Part shown: positions 1-7,727 of the stretch, in pieces | Numbering within the stretch: the first letter of the stretch is position 1 | Layout of the letters: each line of letters begins with the position of its first letter | Notes under the pieces: generated by a model | What the model saw: only the letters and a program-made list of their open reading frames with translations | What the model was told of the DNA's origin: nothing | Databases searched by the model: none | Translations under genes and position numbers: made by a program | Source: Pseudoclavibacter helvolus | Lineage (GTDB): Bacteria; Actinomycetota; Actinomycetes; Actinomycetales; Microbacteriaceae | Direction of reading: 5' to 3' | DNA length: 64,000 nucleotides | NCBI RefSeq assembly: GCF_014191305.1 | Contig: NZ_JACHWJ010000001.1 | Coordinates: 1,178,001-1,242,000, forward strand

Positions 1-348
1 GCGGTGCGGATGCGCCACGTCGCTCAGCTGCCACAGGAGCAGCTCGAGGTTCTCGTTCGCGTCCTTCGCGGGTCCGGACCAGCGAGCGGAGAAGATGCCG
101 GGCGACCCGCCGAGCGCATCCACCGAGATGCCGGAGTCGTCGGCGAGCGCCGGGAGCCCCGTGTGCTCTGCTGCGGCGCGCGCTTTCAGGAGCGCGTTGG
201 CCTCGAAGCTGAGGCCGGTTTCGCGCGGCTCTGGCCCGTCGTAGGAGACGAGCTCGATGCCGTCGAGCTGGGCGCCGAGGACGCGCCGCAACTCAATGAG
301 CTTGTGCGCATTGTGCGAGGCGAGGACAACCCGGACCGGCTCGCTCAT
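1..348 (-). CDS. rdgB: RdgB/HAM1 non-canonical purine NTP pyrophosphatase, C-terminus cut by window edge
   Basis: The 116 codons present read as the N-terminal half of an ITPase/HAM1 family protein, which hydrolyses dITP, ITP and XTP to monophosphates to clean the nucleotide pool. The start [20 protein letters not shown] carries the family's SHNxHKxxEL triphosphate-binding motif, and [14 protein letters not shown] with the following PGIFSARW is the catalytic Asp and substrate-pocket region. The ATG at 348 overlaps the rph stop by four bases (ATGA), so the two genes are translationally coupled; rph-rdgB is a common actinobacterial pair. The frame is open to the window edge, so the 3' half is simply missing here. 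Assignment is firm. Confidence 0.93.
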   Translation of the reverse strand, partial: MSEPVRVVLASHNAHKLIELRRVLGAQLDGIELVSYDGPEPRETGLSFEANALLKARAAAEHTGLPALADDSGISVDALGGSPGIFSARWSGPAKDANENLELLLWQLSDVAHPHR

Positions 349-1076
349 ACCTTCAGGGCCTCGTTCTGCAGCTCCGTGAGCGTCGCCGTGCCAGCGAGGG
401 CGATGTCGAGAAGGCGGTCGAGCTCGTCGCGGTCGAAGGGAGCCCCCTCAGCGGTGCCCTGCACCTCGATGAGCTTCCCGTCGCCCGTCGCGACCACGTT
501 CATGTCGGTGCCGGCGCGCACGTCCTCGACGTAGGCGAGGTCGAGCAGCGGGACGCCGTCGACGATGCCAACCGAGATCGCGGCGACAGAGCGCGTGAGC
601 ACGTTGGCCTTCGCGGGGACATGCTTGTTGGCCTTCGCCCACTCGATGGACTGCGCGAGCGCGACGTAGGCGCCGGTGATCGCGGCCGTGCGGGTGCCGC
701 CATCTGCCTGCAGCACGTCGCAGTCGATGACGATCGTGTTCTCGCCGAGCGCCGACATGTCGACGGCGGCGCGCAGCGAGCGCCCGACGAGGCGCGAGAT
801 CTCGTGCGTGCGCCCGCCGATCTTGCCCTTGACCGACTCGCGGCTGTTGCGGTCGTTCGTGGCACGAGGGAGCATCGCGTACTCGGCCGTGACCCAGCCC
901 TTGCCCTGCCCCTTCAGCCAGCGCGGAACGCCCGGCGTGAACGACGCCGTGCAGAGCACCTTCGTCTTCCCGAACGAGATGAGGGCGGAGCCTTCGGCCT
1001 GCTCGCTCCAGCCCTTCTCGATCGTCACGGGGCGGAGCTGGTCGTGGGTGCGGCCGTCTGCGCGTGCTTCGGTCAT
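345..1076 (-). CDS. rph: Ribonuclease PH
   Basis: A 243-residue protein of normal RNase PH length. RNase PH is a phosphorolytic 3'-5' exoribonuclease that trims the 3' ends of tRNA precursors. Residues 87-102 ([16 protein letters not shown]) hold the arginines of the phosphate-binding site, and residues 118-131 ([14 protein letters not shown]) form the conserved catalytic loop. The start at 1076 has a good Shine-Dalgarno (GGAGG four bases upstream). It is followed, with a four-base overlap, by rdgB. murI lies 62 bp upstream on the same strand and may share the transcript. Confidence 0.96.
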   Translation of the reverse strand: MTEARADGRTHDQLRPVTIEKGWSEQAEGSALISFGKTKVLCTASFTPGVPRWLKGQGKGWVTAEYAMLPRATNDRNSRESVKGKIGGRTHEISRLVGRSLRAAVDMSALGENTIVIDCDVLQADGGTRTAAITGAYVALAQSIEWAKANKHVPAKANVLTRSVAAISVGIVDGVPLLDLAYVEDVRAGTDMNVVATGDGKLIEVQGTAEGAPFDRDELDRLLDIALAGTATLTELQNEALKV

Positions 1077-1138
1077 TGGTCCTCCAAGGGATCGGATGCG
1101 TTGCGGGAAATCTGTGGTCGTCGGGGCGAGCGGATACG

Positions 1139-1972
1139 TCAGGCGCGTCGCATCGACGGCGGCAGGTTGATGGCCTCCGTCATGAGGCGCTCGACGTGGC
1201 GCACGTCAGGGCCGAGGAAGCGGCCGGCGAGGTTCACGAAGGCCTCGGTGTTCTCGCCCGTCGCCCGGTACGAGTACTCCGGGGCGCGCCCGCTTGTGTT
1301 CAGGAGGCCGTTCGAGGCGAGCACGCGGTACACGTCCTGGGCCGTCTCGACGTCGCTCGAGACGAGGCGGACGCTGGGCCCGAGGACGTAGCCGAGCACG
1401 CCCTTGAGGAACGGGTAGTGCGTGCATCCGAGCACAACCGTGTCGACGCCAGCCGCCTTGATGGGCTCGAGGTACTCCTCGGCGTAGCGCACGAGCTCCG
1501 GGCTTGTCGTATCTCCGCGCTCGACGAACTCGACGAACATGGGGCAGGCCTGCGAGAAGATCTCGAGGTGCGGGGCCGCCGCGAAGGCGTCGTCGTATGC
1601 GCGGGACGACACGGTCGCCTCCGTGCCGAGCACGCCGATGCGGTTGTTGTGCGTCGCGCTCACGGCCGCACGCACGGCCGGTGCAATGACCTCGACGACG
1701 GGCACGTCGTACCGCTCGCGCGCATCCCTCAGCACCGCCGCCGACGCTGTGTTGCAGGCGATCACGAGCATCTTCACGTCCTGCTCGACCAGCTCGTCCA
1801 GAATCGCGAGGGAGAGGCGCCTGACGTCGGCGATCGGCTTGGGGCCGTACGGCGTGTGCTCGGTGTCCCCGACGTAGAGGAGCGACTCCCCCGGCAGTTG
1901 CGCCCGGATCTCCCTCGCGACCGTCAGCCCGCCGACACCAGAGTCAAATACGCCGATCGGTGCCTCGCTCAT
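1139..1972 (-). CDS. murI: Glutamate racemase
   Basis: A 277-residue cytoplasmic racemase making D-glutamate for peptidoglycan. The sequence has [10 protein letters not shown] (residues 7-16), where Asp10 and Ser11 are active-site residues, the first catalytic cysteine in IACNTASA (Cys73) and the second in LGCTHYPFL (Cys183, His185). All catalytic residues are intact. Upstream of the ATG there is no Shine-Dalgarno, but a TAGACT hexamer ends eight bases before it, so translation may be leaderless. It is divergent from pncB and lies upstream of rph-rdgB on the same strand, an order also found in mycobacteria (Rv1338, Rv1340, Rv1341). Confidence 0.96.
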   Translation of the reverse strand: MSEAPIGVFDSGVGGLTVAREIRAQLPGESLLYVGDTEHTPYGPKPIADVRRLSLAILDELVEQDVKMLVIACNTASAAVLRDARERYDVPVVEVIAPAVRAAVSATHNNRIGVLGTEATVSSRAYDDAFAAAPHLEIFSQACPMFVEFVERGDTTSPELVRYAEEYLEPIKAAGVDTVVLGCTHYPFLKGVLGYVLGPSVRLVSSDVETAQDVYRVLASNGLLNTSGRAPEYSYRATGENTEAFVNLAGRFLGPDVRHVERLMTEAINLPPSMRRA

Positions 1973-1980
1973 GAGTGCCG

Positions 1981-1986
1981 AGTCTA
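1981..1986 (-). promoter_or_regulatory. -10 element of murI (TAGACT)
   Basis: TAGACT on the minus strand ends eight bases before the murI ATG at 1972, and no Shine-Dalgarno lies between. The spacing fits a transcript that starts at or next to the start codon. Confidence 0.5.
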
Positions 1987-2051
1987 CTCCCAGGCGCCTG
2001 CCGAAAGTGGATGCGCACGCCGACAGCCCTTGCGCGCCCTGCGGTGGGGCC

Positions 2052-2057
2052 TAGGCT
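2052..2057 (+). promoter_or_regulatory. -10 element of pncB (TAGGCT)
   Basis: TAGGCT ends exactly six bases before the pncB GTG at 2064, so the transcript probably starts at the G of the start codon (leaderless). It is back to back with the murI element. Confidence 0.55.
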
Positions 2058-2063
2058 AAGGCG

Positions 2064-3404
2064 GTGACTTTCGAACGCCCGTCAACCGGCTTCCTCACCG
2101 ACCAGTACGAGTTCACGATGATCGATGCCGCGATTCATGCGGGCACGGCCAATCGTGACAGCGTCTTCGAGCTCTTCGGCAGGCGACTGCCGAGCGGACG
2201 ACGCTACGGGGTCGTGGCTGGGGTGGGACGCGCGCTCGAACTGCTGCGGGACTTCCGGTTCGGCGACGCCGAGATCGAGCACCTGCGGGAGCACTCCATC
2301 GTCTCCGCCGAGACTCTCGACTGGCTCGCGAACTACCGCTTCTCCGGCACGATCCGCGGCTACCGCGAGGGTGAGATCTACTTCCCCGGCTCCCCCATCC
2401 TGGAGGTTCGGTCGAGCTTCGCCGAAGGCGTCATCCTCGAGACGCTGCTCCTGAGCATCTACAACTACGACTGCGCCGTCGCCTCGGCGGCAGCCCGCAT
2501 GGTCTCGGTCGCCCGCGGGCGCCCACTCGCGGAGATGGGCTCACGCCGCACTGGCGAGCGCTCAGCCGTCGCCGCAGCACGCGCCGCCTACATCGCCGGC
2601 TTCAAGGCCACCAGCAACCTCGAGGCAGGCCGCAGCTGGGGCGTCCCGACGATGGGCACCGCCGCGCACTCGTTCACGCTCCTCCACGACTCCGAGCGCG
2701 AAGCGTTCGCCTCGCAGGTCGCAACGCTCGGCGCGGGAACGACCCTGCTCGTCGACACGTACGACGTCCGAGAAGGCGTTCGGCTCGCGGTTGAGGTGGC
2801 AGGCAAAGAGCTCGGCGGCGTCCGCCTCGACTCGGGCGACCTGCCCACGCTTGTCGCAGAAGTCCGCGCCCAGCTCGACGAGCTCGGCAACACCGACACC
2901 AACATCACCGTCACCAACGACCTCGACGAGTTCGCCATCGCAGGCCTCGGGGCAAGCCCCGTCGACTCCTTCGGCGTGGGCACGAGCGTCGTGACAGGCT
3001 CCGGTGCCGTCGCATCCGGGATGGTCTACAAGCTCGTCGCCCGTCGCAGCGAGGACGGCGAGTGGGTCTCCGTCGCCAAGCGCTCCGCAGGCAAGGCGAG
3101 CGTCGGCGGCGAGAAGTTCCCAGTGCGTCGCCGCGACGAGCACGGCGTCGCCGAGGCCGAGGTCGTCGGCATCGGAGCTCACCCAGTCTCCGACAAGAGC
3201 GACCGCTCGCTGCTTGTCGACCTCGTCGTCGACGGCGTCATCAACGAGGAGTTCACGGGCGAAGCCGGCGTGCAGCGCGCCCGCGAGCACCACCGCACCG
3301 CTATCGACGAGCTGCCGATCAGCGCACTCCGCCTGCACGCAGGTGAAGCCGCGCTCCCGACGGTCTTCGTCGAGAAGGACGGCCGCGAGACCGTCTGGGT
3401 CTGA
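2064..3404 (+). CDS. pncB: Nicotinate phosphoribosyltransferase
   Basis: A 446-residue NAPRTase, the first enzyme of the Preiss-Handler NAD salvage route (nicotinate plus PRPP to nicotinate mononucleotide). The start region holds the family motif LTDQYEFTM (residues 11-19). GSRRTGERSA (159-168) and GTAAHSF (198-204, with the His that is phosphorylated in the family) form the active site, and VRLDSGDL (253-260) binds the phosphoribosyl group. The GTG start is chosen because the homology begins within a few residues and a TAGGCT -10 element sits six bases upstream. It stands alone between divergent murI and a terminator. Confidence 0.95.
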   Translation: MTFERPSTGFLTDQYEFTMIDAAIHAGTANRDSVFELFGRRLPSGRRYGVVAGVGRALELLRDFRFGDAEIEHLREHSIVSAETLDWLANYRFSGTIRGYREGEIYFPGSPILEVRSSFAEGVILETLLLSIYNYDCAVASAAARMVSVARGRPLAEMGSRRTGERSAVAAARAAYIAGFKATSNLEAGRSWGVPTMGTAAHSFTLLHDSEREAFASQVATLGAGTTLLVDTYDVREGVRLAVEVAGKELGGVRLDSGDLPTLVAEVRAQLDELGNTDTNITVTNDLDEFAIAGLGASPVDSFGVGTSVVTGSGAVASGMVYKLVARRSEDGEWVSVAKRSAGKASVGGEKFPVRRRDEHGVAEAEVVGIGAHPVSDKSDRSLLVDLVVDGVINEEFTGEAGVQRAREHHRTAIDELPISALRLHAGEAALPTVFVEKDGRETVWV

Positions 3405-3443
3405 AGTCGGCGGCTCCGCGCGAGACGGCGCTGACAACACGAA

Positions 3444-3475
3444 ACGGCCGCGAACCCTCAGGGGTTCGCGGCCGT
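3444..3475. terminator. Bidirectional terminator between pncB and the DUF3039 gene
   Basis: A perfect 14-bp inverted repeat (ACGGCCGCGAACCC and its complement) closes on a four-base loop TCAG. It lies 40 bp after the pncB stop and 46 bp after the end of the convergent DUF3039 gene. There is no T-tract. Confidence 0.75.
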
Positions 3476-3521
3476 CGTTCGTCCGGGGACAGGGCCCGGA
3501 CGCGAAGAGTTTGAGGGAGCC

Positions 3522-3812
3522 TCAGCCCTTCATCTTGTCGTACACGGCCTTGCAGTTCGGGCAAACCGGGAAGCGGTCGGGGTTGCTGTTCGGCAGCCAC
3601 TTCTTGCCGCACAGCGCGCGCACGGGCTTTCCCGTCACGGCCGACTCCAGGATCTTCTCCTTGCGCACGTAGTGCGAGAACTTGTCGTGATCCCCGGGGT
3701 CTTCGGTCTGCTCCTCGTTGAGGAGCTTCTCGAGCTCGCGGTCGAGGATCGCCGTACCGCCGCCGATCTCGTCTGGCCCGCCTGGGCCCGTTGGGGTGCT
3801 GGAGAACGTCAT
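3522..3812 (-). CDS. DUF3039 family protein
   Basis: A small 96-residue cytoplasmic protein of the actinobacterial DUF3039 family; function unknown. The N-terminal third is Gly/Pro-rich, the middle is charged (DPGDHDKFSHYV), and the C-terminal part has a possible zinc-binding set RALCGKKW and PVCPNCK. I place the start at the ATG at 3812 rather than seven codons upstream, because a TAAGAT -10 hexamer ends seven bases before 3812 and would exclude the longer form from the message. It faces pncB tail to tail. Confidence 0.85.
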   Translation of the reverse strand: MTFSSTPTGPGGPDEIGGGTAILDRELEKLLNEEQTEDPGDHDKFSHYVRKEKILESAVTGKPVRALCGKKWLPNSNPDRFPVCPNCKAVYDKMKG

Positions 3813-3819
3813 GCCGAAC

Positions 3820-3825
3820 ATCTTA
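3820..3825 (-). promoter_or_regulatory. -10 element of the DUF3039 gene (TAAGAT)
   Basis: TAAGAT on the minus strand ends seven bases before the ATG at 3812, suggesting a leaderless transcript. The position a -35 would occupy falls inside the hairpin that ends the upstream permease gene. Confidence 0.55.
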
Positions 3826-3835
3826 GAGCGCAAAC

Positions 3836-3874
3836 CACAGGCGCCACCGGATGCTCGACCCGGTGGCGCCTGTG
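3836..3874. terminator. Terminator after the ABC transporter genes
   Basis: A perfect 15-bp stem (CACAGGCGCCACCGG and its complement) with a nine-base loop, 20 bp downstream of the permease stop on the minus strand. No T-tract follows. Confidence 0.75.
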
Positions 3875-3893
3875 TGTGAGAATCTCGCGCGTG

Positions 3894-5465
3894 CTAGGCG
3901 CTCTGCGCGAACGCCATGATCTCGCTCGAACGGCGCTCGAACTGGCGAGCTCCGGCCGACAGGCCAACAACCAGCACGATGAGGCCGACGATGATTCCCC
4001 AGCCCAGGGCCACGAAGTTCCACCAGGACGCGCCGCCGTTGAACGCGACGAGGCCCGCGTAGACGGCGGGACCCATCAGCAGGATCGCGATGAAGCCCGT
4101 CGTGGGGTGCCAGAAGACGCCGGATCCCCAGGAGCGAACCGGCTGGCTGAACGGCGAATCGCCAGGACGCGCCACCGGGTACGGGTGCAGCACGCTGCCG
4201 ATGCTCGAGAAGCCGGTGGCCGAGAAGAGCAGGCCAAGCGAGAGGCCGGTCAGCGCCAGGATCGTGCCCCAGTCGCCGACGATCAGCCACGTGACGACCG
4301 CCCCGAGGAGCACAACAACTGTCCCGAAGACGAGCGTCGGCAGGGCGCGACCGAAGCGGTCTGCCAGACCGGACATGCCGCTGGTCACGTGCATCCAGAC
4401 AGCGGAACCGTCGAACGCGAGGTCGTTGTGGAGCGTCCAGCCGATGAAGAACGCAAGCAACGGCAGCGGCAGGAGCGCCAGGTGCCTCGGTTCGACGCCC
4501 ACAACGGCCAGCGGGATGAGTGCCAGCAGAGGGATGAGGATGATCGACACGTTGACGACGACGTAGCGCGGGTCGCGCATCCAGTACGTGACCGTCCGGG
4601 CCGCGACGACAAGCGCCGGTGACCGGCCGAACGTGCCGAAGCCGCCGAGGTCGACGAGCTCGGTCTCGTCGCCGCCGAGTGCCGCCGATGCGACGCGTCC
4701 CGCGACAACCTGCCAGAGCACAAGCAAGACGGCGAGGGTCGCCGCGCCGATGCCGAGCTGAGTGAACGCGAGCTGGAAGTCTCCCCCGGTTGCGCTGGCC
4801 GCCGCCGCCCACGGTGCGGCGATGGGAGAGAGCGAGAGCACCTCAAGCACGGTGCTGACCGCCTCATGCTCGCCCAGCTGCCAGTCGACGGCAGTCGCGA
4901 CGAACACAAGCGGGGACGCGAGCAAGAGCAAGACCAAGACCAGTGCGGCCCTGGCATCGCTCACGAGACGCCTGGCCCTGAGGTCTTCGCCCACGAGTCC
5001 AGCGAGCCGGGAGAGCACGACGAGTGTGGCGAGGATCAGCGCCGCCCCGATGACGCCCACGAGCAACCCAGACCCATCGCCGGCCCACAAGAGAAGCCCA
5101 ACCAGGAGGATGAGCGTGAGCGCAAACGAAGGCACGCTGACAAGCGCCGTGCTGAGCGCAAGCCACGCGGAGCGGCGGGGCGAGAAGCCCATGACGGCCA
5201 GCGACCGCGGGTCGATGGCGGCGATCGGCGTCACGAAGACGCTGACGAGTCCGGTGGTGATCGTCGCCAGCGAGCCGACGATGATCGCGCCCTCGCGCTT
5301 CGCTTCGATGTCCGAGTCGAGCATCGACACGACGGCGAGCACCGCGAAGACCGCGATGAGGATCGAGAACAGCAGAGTGCCGATCCACGCTCCCCGATGC
5401 TGCGAGTCGCGTCGCGCGCCGTTGCGGATCGACTGCAGCTTCAGTTGAAGGAGATGTCCAGCCAA
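3894..5465 (-). CDS. ABC transporter permease (multi-spanning, probable exporter)
   Basis: A 523-residue integral membrane protein with about twelve hydrophobic segments in two sets separated by a loop around residues 260-290. It starts with a basic N-terminus (LKLQSIRNGARR) that should stay in the cytoplasm. It overlaps the end of the preceding ATPase gene by 25 bp, so it is almost certainly that ATPase's membrane partner. Pairing of an ATPase with one large permease and no binding protein suggests export or ABC-2-like membrane work rather than uptake; the substrate cannot be read from sequence. A strong hairpin follows the stop. Confidence 0.85.
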   Translation of the reverse strand: MAGHLLQLKLQSIRNGARRDSQHRGAWIGTLLFSILIAVFAVLAVVSMLDSDIEAKREGAIIVGSLATITTGLVSVFVTPIAAIDPRSLAVMGFSPRRSAWLALSTALVSVPSFALTLILLVGLLLWAGDGSGLLVGVIGAALILATLVVLSRLAGLVGEDLRARRLVSDARAALVLVLLLLASPLVFVATAVDWQLGEHEAVSTVLEVLSLSPIAAPWAAAASATGGDFQLAFTQLGIGAATLAVLLVLWQVVAGRVASAALGGDETELVDLGGFGTFGRSPALVVAARTVTYWMRDPRYVVVNVSIILIPLLALIPLAVVGVEPRHLALLPLPLLAFFIGWTLHNDLAFDGSAVWMHVTSGMSGLADRFGRALPTLVFGTVVVLLGAVVTWLIVGDWGTILALTGLSLGLLFSATGFSSIGSVLHPYPVARPGDSPFSQPVRSWGSGVFWHPTTGFIAILLMGPAVYAGLVAFNGGASWWNFVALGWGIIVGLIVLVVGLSAGARQFERRSSEIMAFAQSA

Positions 5466-6496
5466 TCCAGCCCCTCCATCTGTGGCGTGCCGCGTACGAG
5501 GTCGCGGAAGCGTTCTTCGAGCGTGATGTTGCCGCGCACATCGCTGACGGTGCCTGAGGCGAGCAGCTCGCCACGCACGATCACGGCGACGTGGTCGCAG
5601 ACGCGCTGCACGAGGTCCATGCTGTGACTCGAGAGCAACACGGTCCCCCCGCGCTGCACGTACTCGAGGAGGATGTCGATGAGCTGACCGGCCGACACCG
5701 GGTCGATCGTGTCGAACGGCTCGTCGAGCACCAGCAGCTCAGGCGAATGGATGAGGGCGGCAGCAAGCGAGATCTTCTTCGTCATACCCGCCGAGTAGTC
5801 GACAACCAGTCGGTTCGCGGCGGACTCGAGCTCGAAGGCGTGAACCAGCGACTCGGTGCGCGAGCGCGAGTCGGCCGGCGAGAGCCCCCGAAGGAGCCCC
5901 GAGTAGTAGAGGAGCTGTCCGCCGGTGAGCTGGTCGAAGAGTCGCAGGCGGTCGGGAAGGATGCCAATGTGCGGATGTGCCGCCTTGGGGTTCTTCCAGA
6001 CATCGAGGCCAAGCACCTCAACGGTCCCGCTGGTCGGCTTGAGCAGCCCGGTCGCCATCGAGAGCGTCGTCGTCTTGCCAGCGCCGTTCGGCCCGACGAT
6101 GCCGGTGAACGAGCCGCGGCGCACCTCGAACGTGACGTCGTTGACCGCGACATCGGCACCGAATCGTTTCGTGAGCCCCGAGACCGACAGCACAGTGTCA
6201 CCGAGCTCGCGATCGGGCGCCTCCGTCACACGGGTGACGGGGGTCATCGTCGAGAGACCCTCGGCGGTCGCGGCTCCAAGCACCGGGTTCCGGACGGCCG
6301 CGGGGAGGCTAGCCTCCTGCGCCGCTACCTCCTCCTCCGCAAGCGAGGAGACGGTCACGGTGTCGTCGACGACAATCGCCTCGACCATGATCGGCTGGGG
6401 TCGACTCGCGTCGCCCTCCGGTACGTCAGGGCTGGCAGCACTCTCGTTTACATCGTCGGCTGCGCCATCGCCGACGTCTGAGCTCTTCGAAGACAT
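5441..6496 (-). CDS. ABC transporter ATP-binding protein with a long acidic N-terminal extension
   Basis: A 351-residue ATPase for the adjoining permease. The nucleotide-binding domain begins near residue 100 and has Walker A GPNGAGKT (about 135-142), signature YSAGM (about 234-238) and Walker B LLVLDEP (about 254-260), followed by a switch histidine in SSHSMDL, all intact. The first ~95 residues are acidic, low-complexity and not part of the ABC fold, which is unusual. I use the ATG at 6496 instead of the GTG one codon upstream, because a TACGGT hexamer ends exactly six bases before it. The short signature (SAGM, not LSGGQ) resembles antibiotic-exporter type ATPases, but the substrate is unknown. 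Confidence 0.9.
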   Translation of the reverse strand: MSSKSSDVGDGAADDVNESAASPDVPEGDASRPQPIMVEAIVVDDTVTVSSLAEEEVAAQEASLPAAVRNPVLGAATAEGLSTMTPVTRVTEAPDRELGDTVLSVSGLTKRFGADVAVNDVTFEVRRGSFTGIVGPNGAGKTTTLSMATGLLKPTSGTVEVLGLDVWKNPKAAHPHIGILPDRLRLFDQLTGGQLLYYSGLLRGLSPADSRSRTESLVHAFELESAANRLVVDYSAGMTKKISLAAALIHSPELLVLDEPFDTIDPVSAGQLIDILLEYVQRGGTVLLSSHSMDLVQRVCDHVAVIVRGELLASGTVSDVRGNITLEERFRDLVRGTPQMEGLDWLDISFN

Positions 6497-6502
6497 CACT
6501 CA

Positions 6503-6508
6503 ACCGTA
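6503..6508 (-). promoter_or_regulatory. -10 element of the ABC operon (TACGGT)
   Basis: TACGGT ends six bases before the ATG at 6496 with no Shine-Dalgarno between; a leaderless start is likely. Confidence 0.5.
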
Positions 6509-6627
6509 CCAACGATCCGGCGTGCCGCGCCGTCCCGCTGGCTCCAAGCTCTCCCCAGGCGTGTCCTCATACACTGCTCGCGTCGCCCACTGCAAGACCG
6601 AGGGCGGTGCCAACACGAGGAGGTCCA

Positions 6628-7524
6628 GTGTCCGATTCCAGCACGCAGCGCTACGACGAGGCAGCAGACGCGACGACCTACGCCCCCCTGCCCCCGCGCG
6701 ACGAGCAGCACAACGCAGCGGCAGGAGAGCAGGACAAGATCTGGCTCGACCGCCTCATGGCGATCCAGCGCCCGATCGTGGTGCGACAGATTCGCATCCT
6801 CCGAGGCAAGTACCCTGACGCCACCCCGAGCGAGCTCATCAAGAAGATCGAGCAGCAATACCTCAACGCGACCACCGTGAGCGGCGGAGCCGCCGGTGCA
6901 GCCGCGATGGTTCCAGGAGTTGGAACCGCGGCTTCACTTGCCGTCACGGGCGTCGAAACCGCCGGATTCCTCGAGATGACCTCACTCTTCGGGCAGGCCG
7001 TCGCTGAAATCCACGGCCTCCCCATCTCCGACCCCGTGCGCGCACGCACGCTCATCCAGTCGCTTATGCTCGGCAAGGCAAGCAAGAACCTCATCCAGCA
7101 GTTCGCGGGCCAGGCCTTCGGAAAAGGCCCGACGAAGCAGGTCTTCTGGGGCGAAATGGTGACCAAGAGCCTCCCGCGCGCCCTCGTCGGCGAGCTGTCC
7201 GGGCGCATCCAGTCGATGTTCCTGAAGCGGTTCGTCGTCCGCCAATCGGCGAGCACCGTCGGGCGCCTGGTGCCGTTCGGCATCGGCGCCGTCATCGGCG
7301 GGGCAGGCAACCGGATGCTCAGCCACGAAGTCGTACGCACCTCCCGCGAGGCGTTCGGCGTCGCGCCGGCGAGCTTCCCCATCGAGCTGCACCCGCAGTT
7401 CGCTGCCCAAAAGAGCGACGGCGAAGACGAGCACAAGGCACTCACGCGGGGGCCTTTCTCATTCTTCCGCGTCCCCCTGGCCCTCACCCGCGGGAAAGAC
7501 AAGAAACACGACACCTCCGACTAG
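6628..7524 (+). CDS. EcsC-like protein of unknown function with a repeated 3' end
   Basis: A 298-residue protein. The GTG at 6628 is chosen over one seven codons upstream because a strong GAGGAGG Shine-Dalgarno ends four bases before it. The N-terminus is polar; near residues 85-115 a Gly/Ala-rich hydrophobic stretch (GAAAMVPGVGTAASLAVTG) is followed by a long amphipathic region that resembles EcsC-family proteins, and a second hydrophobic patch (LVPFGIGAVIGG) lies near residue 220. That similarity is by eye and weak. The last 19 residues (FRVPLALTRGKDKK...) lie in the first copy of a 69-bp tandem repeat; each copy repeats the same stop codon in frame. The preceding line LTRGPFSFFRVPLALTRG shows an internal echo of the same motif. 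Confidence 0.75.
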   Translation: MSDSSTQRYDEAADATTYAPLPPRDEQHNAAAGEQDKIWLDRLMAIQRPIVVRQIRILRGKYPDATPSELIKKIEQQYLNATTVSGGAAGAAAMVPGVGTAASLAVTGVETAGFLEMTSLFGQAVAEIHGLPISDPVRARTLIQSLMLGKASKNLIQQFAGQAFGKGPTKQVFWGEMVTKSLPRALVGELSGRIQSMFLKRFVVRQSASTVGRLVPFGIGAVIGGAGNRMLSHEVVRTSREAFGVAPASFPIELHPQFAAQKSDGEDEHKALTRGPFSFFRVPLALTRGKDKKHDTSD

Positions 7525-7710
7525 GTCCCCTACTTCCGCGTCCCCCTGGCCCTCACCCGCGGGAAAGACAAGAAACAGGACACCTCCGACTAGGTCCCCT
7601 ACTTCCGCGTCCCCCTGGCCCTCACCCGCGGGAAAGACAAGAAACAGGACACCTCCGAGTAGGTCCCCTACTTCCGCGTCCCCCTGGCCCTCACCCGCGG
7701 GAAAGACAAG
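7464..7710. repeat. 69-bp tandem repeat, three full copies plus a 40-bp partial copy
   Basis: Copies lie at 7464-7532, 7533-7601 and 7602-7670, with a partial fourth at 7671-7710. The full copies differ only at a few positions (for example CACGAC in copy 1, CAGGAC in copies 2 and 3, and GAGTAG instead of GACTAG in copy 3). The unit is exactly 23 codons, so frame is kept, and each copy carries an in-frame TAG. The fourth copy continues in the same frame to a TAG at 7729-7731 that overlaps the htrA stop codon. Confidence 0.95.
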
Positions 7711-7727
7711 GAGACCGGCGAGGGAGC

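Noticed and set aside
7464-7710. Possible CRISPR array
   Set aside because: The repeated 69-bp units abut directly with no variable spacers and are part of the coding 3' end.
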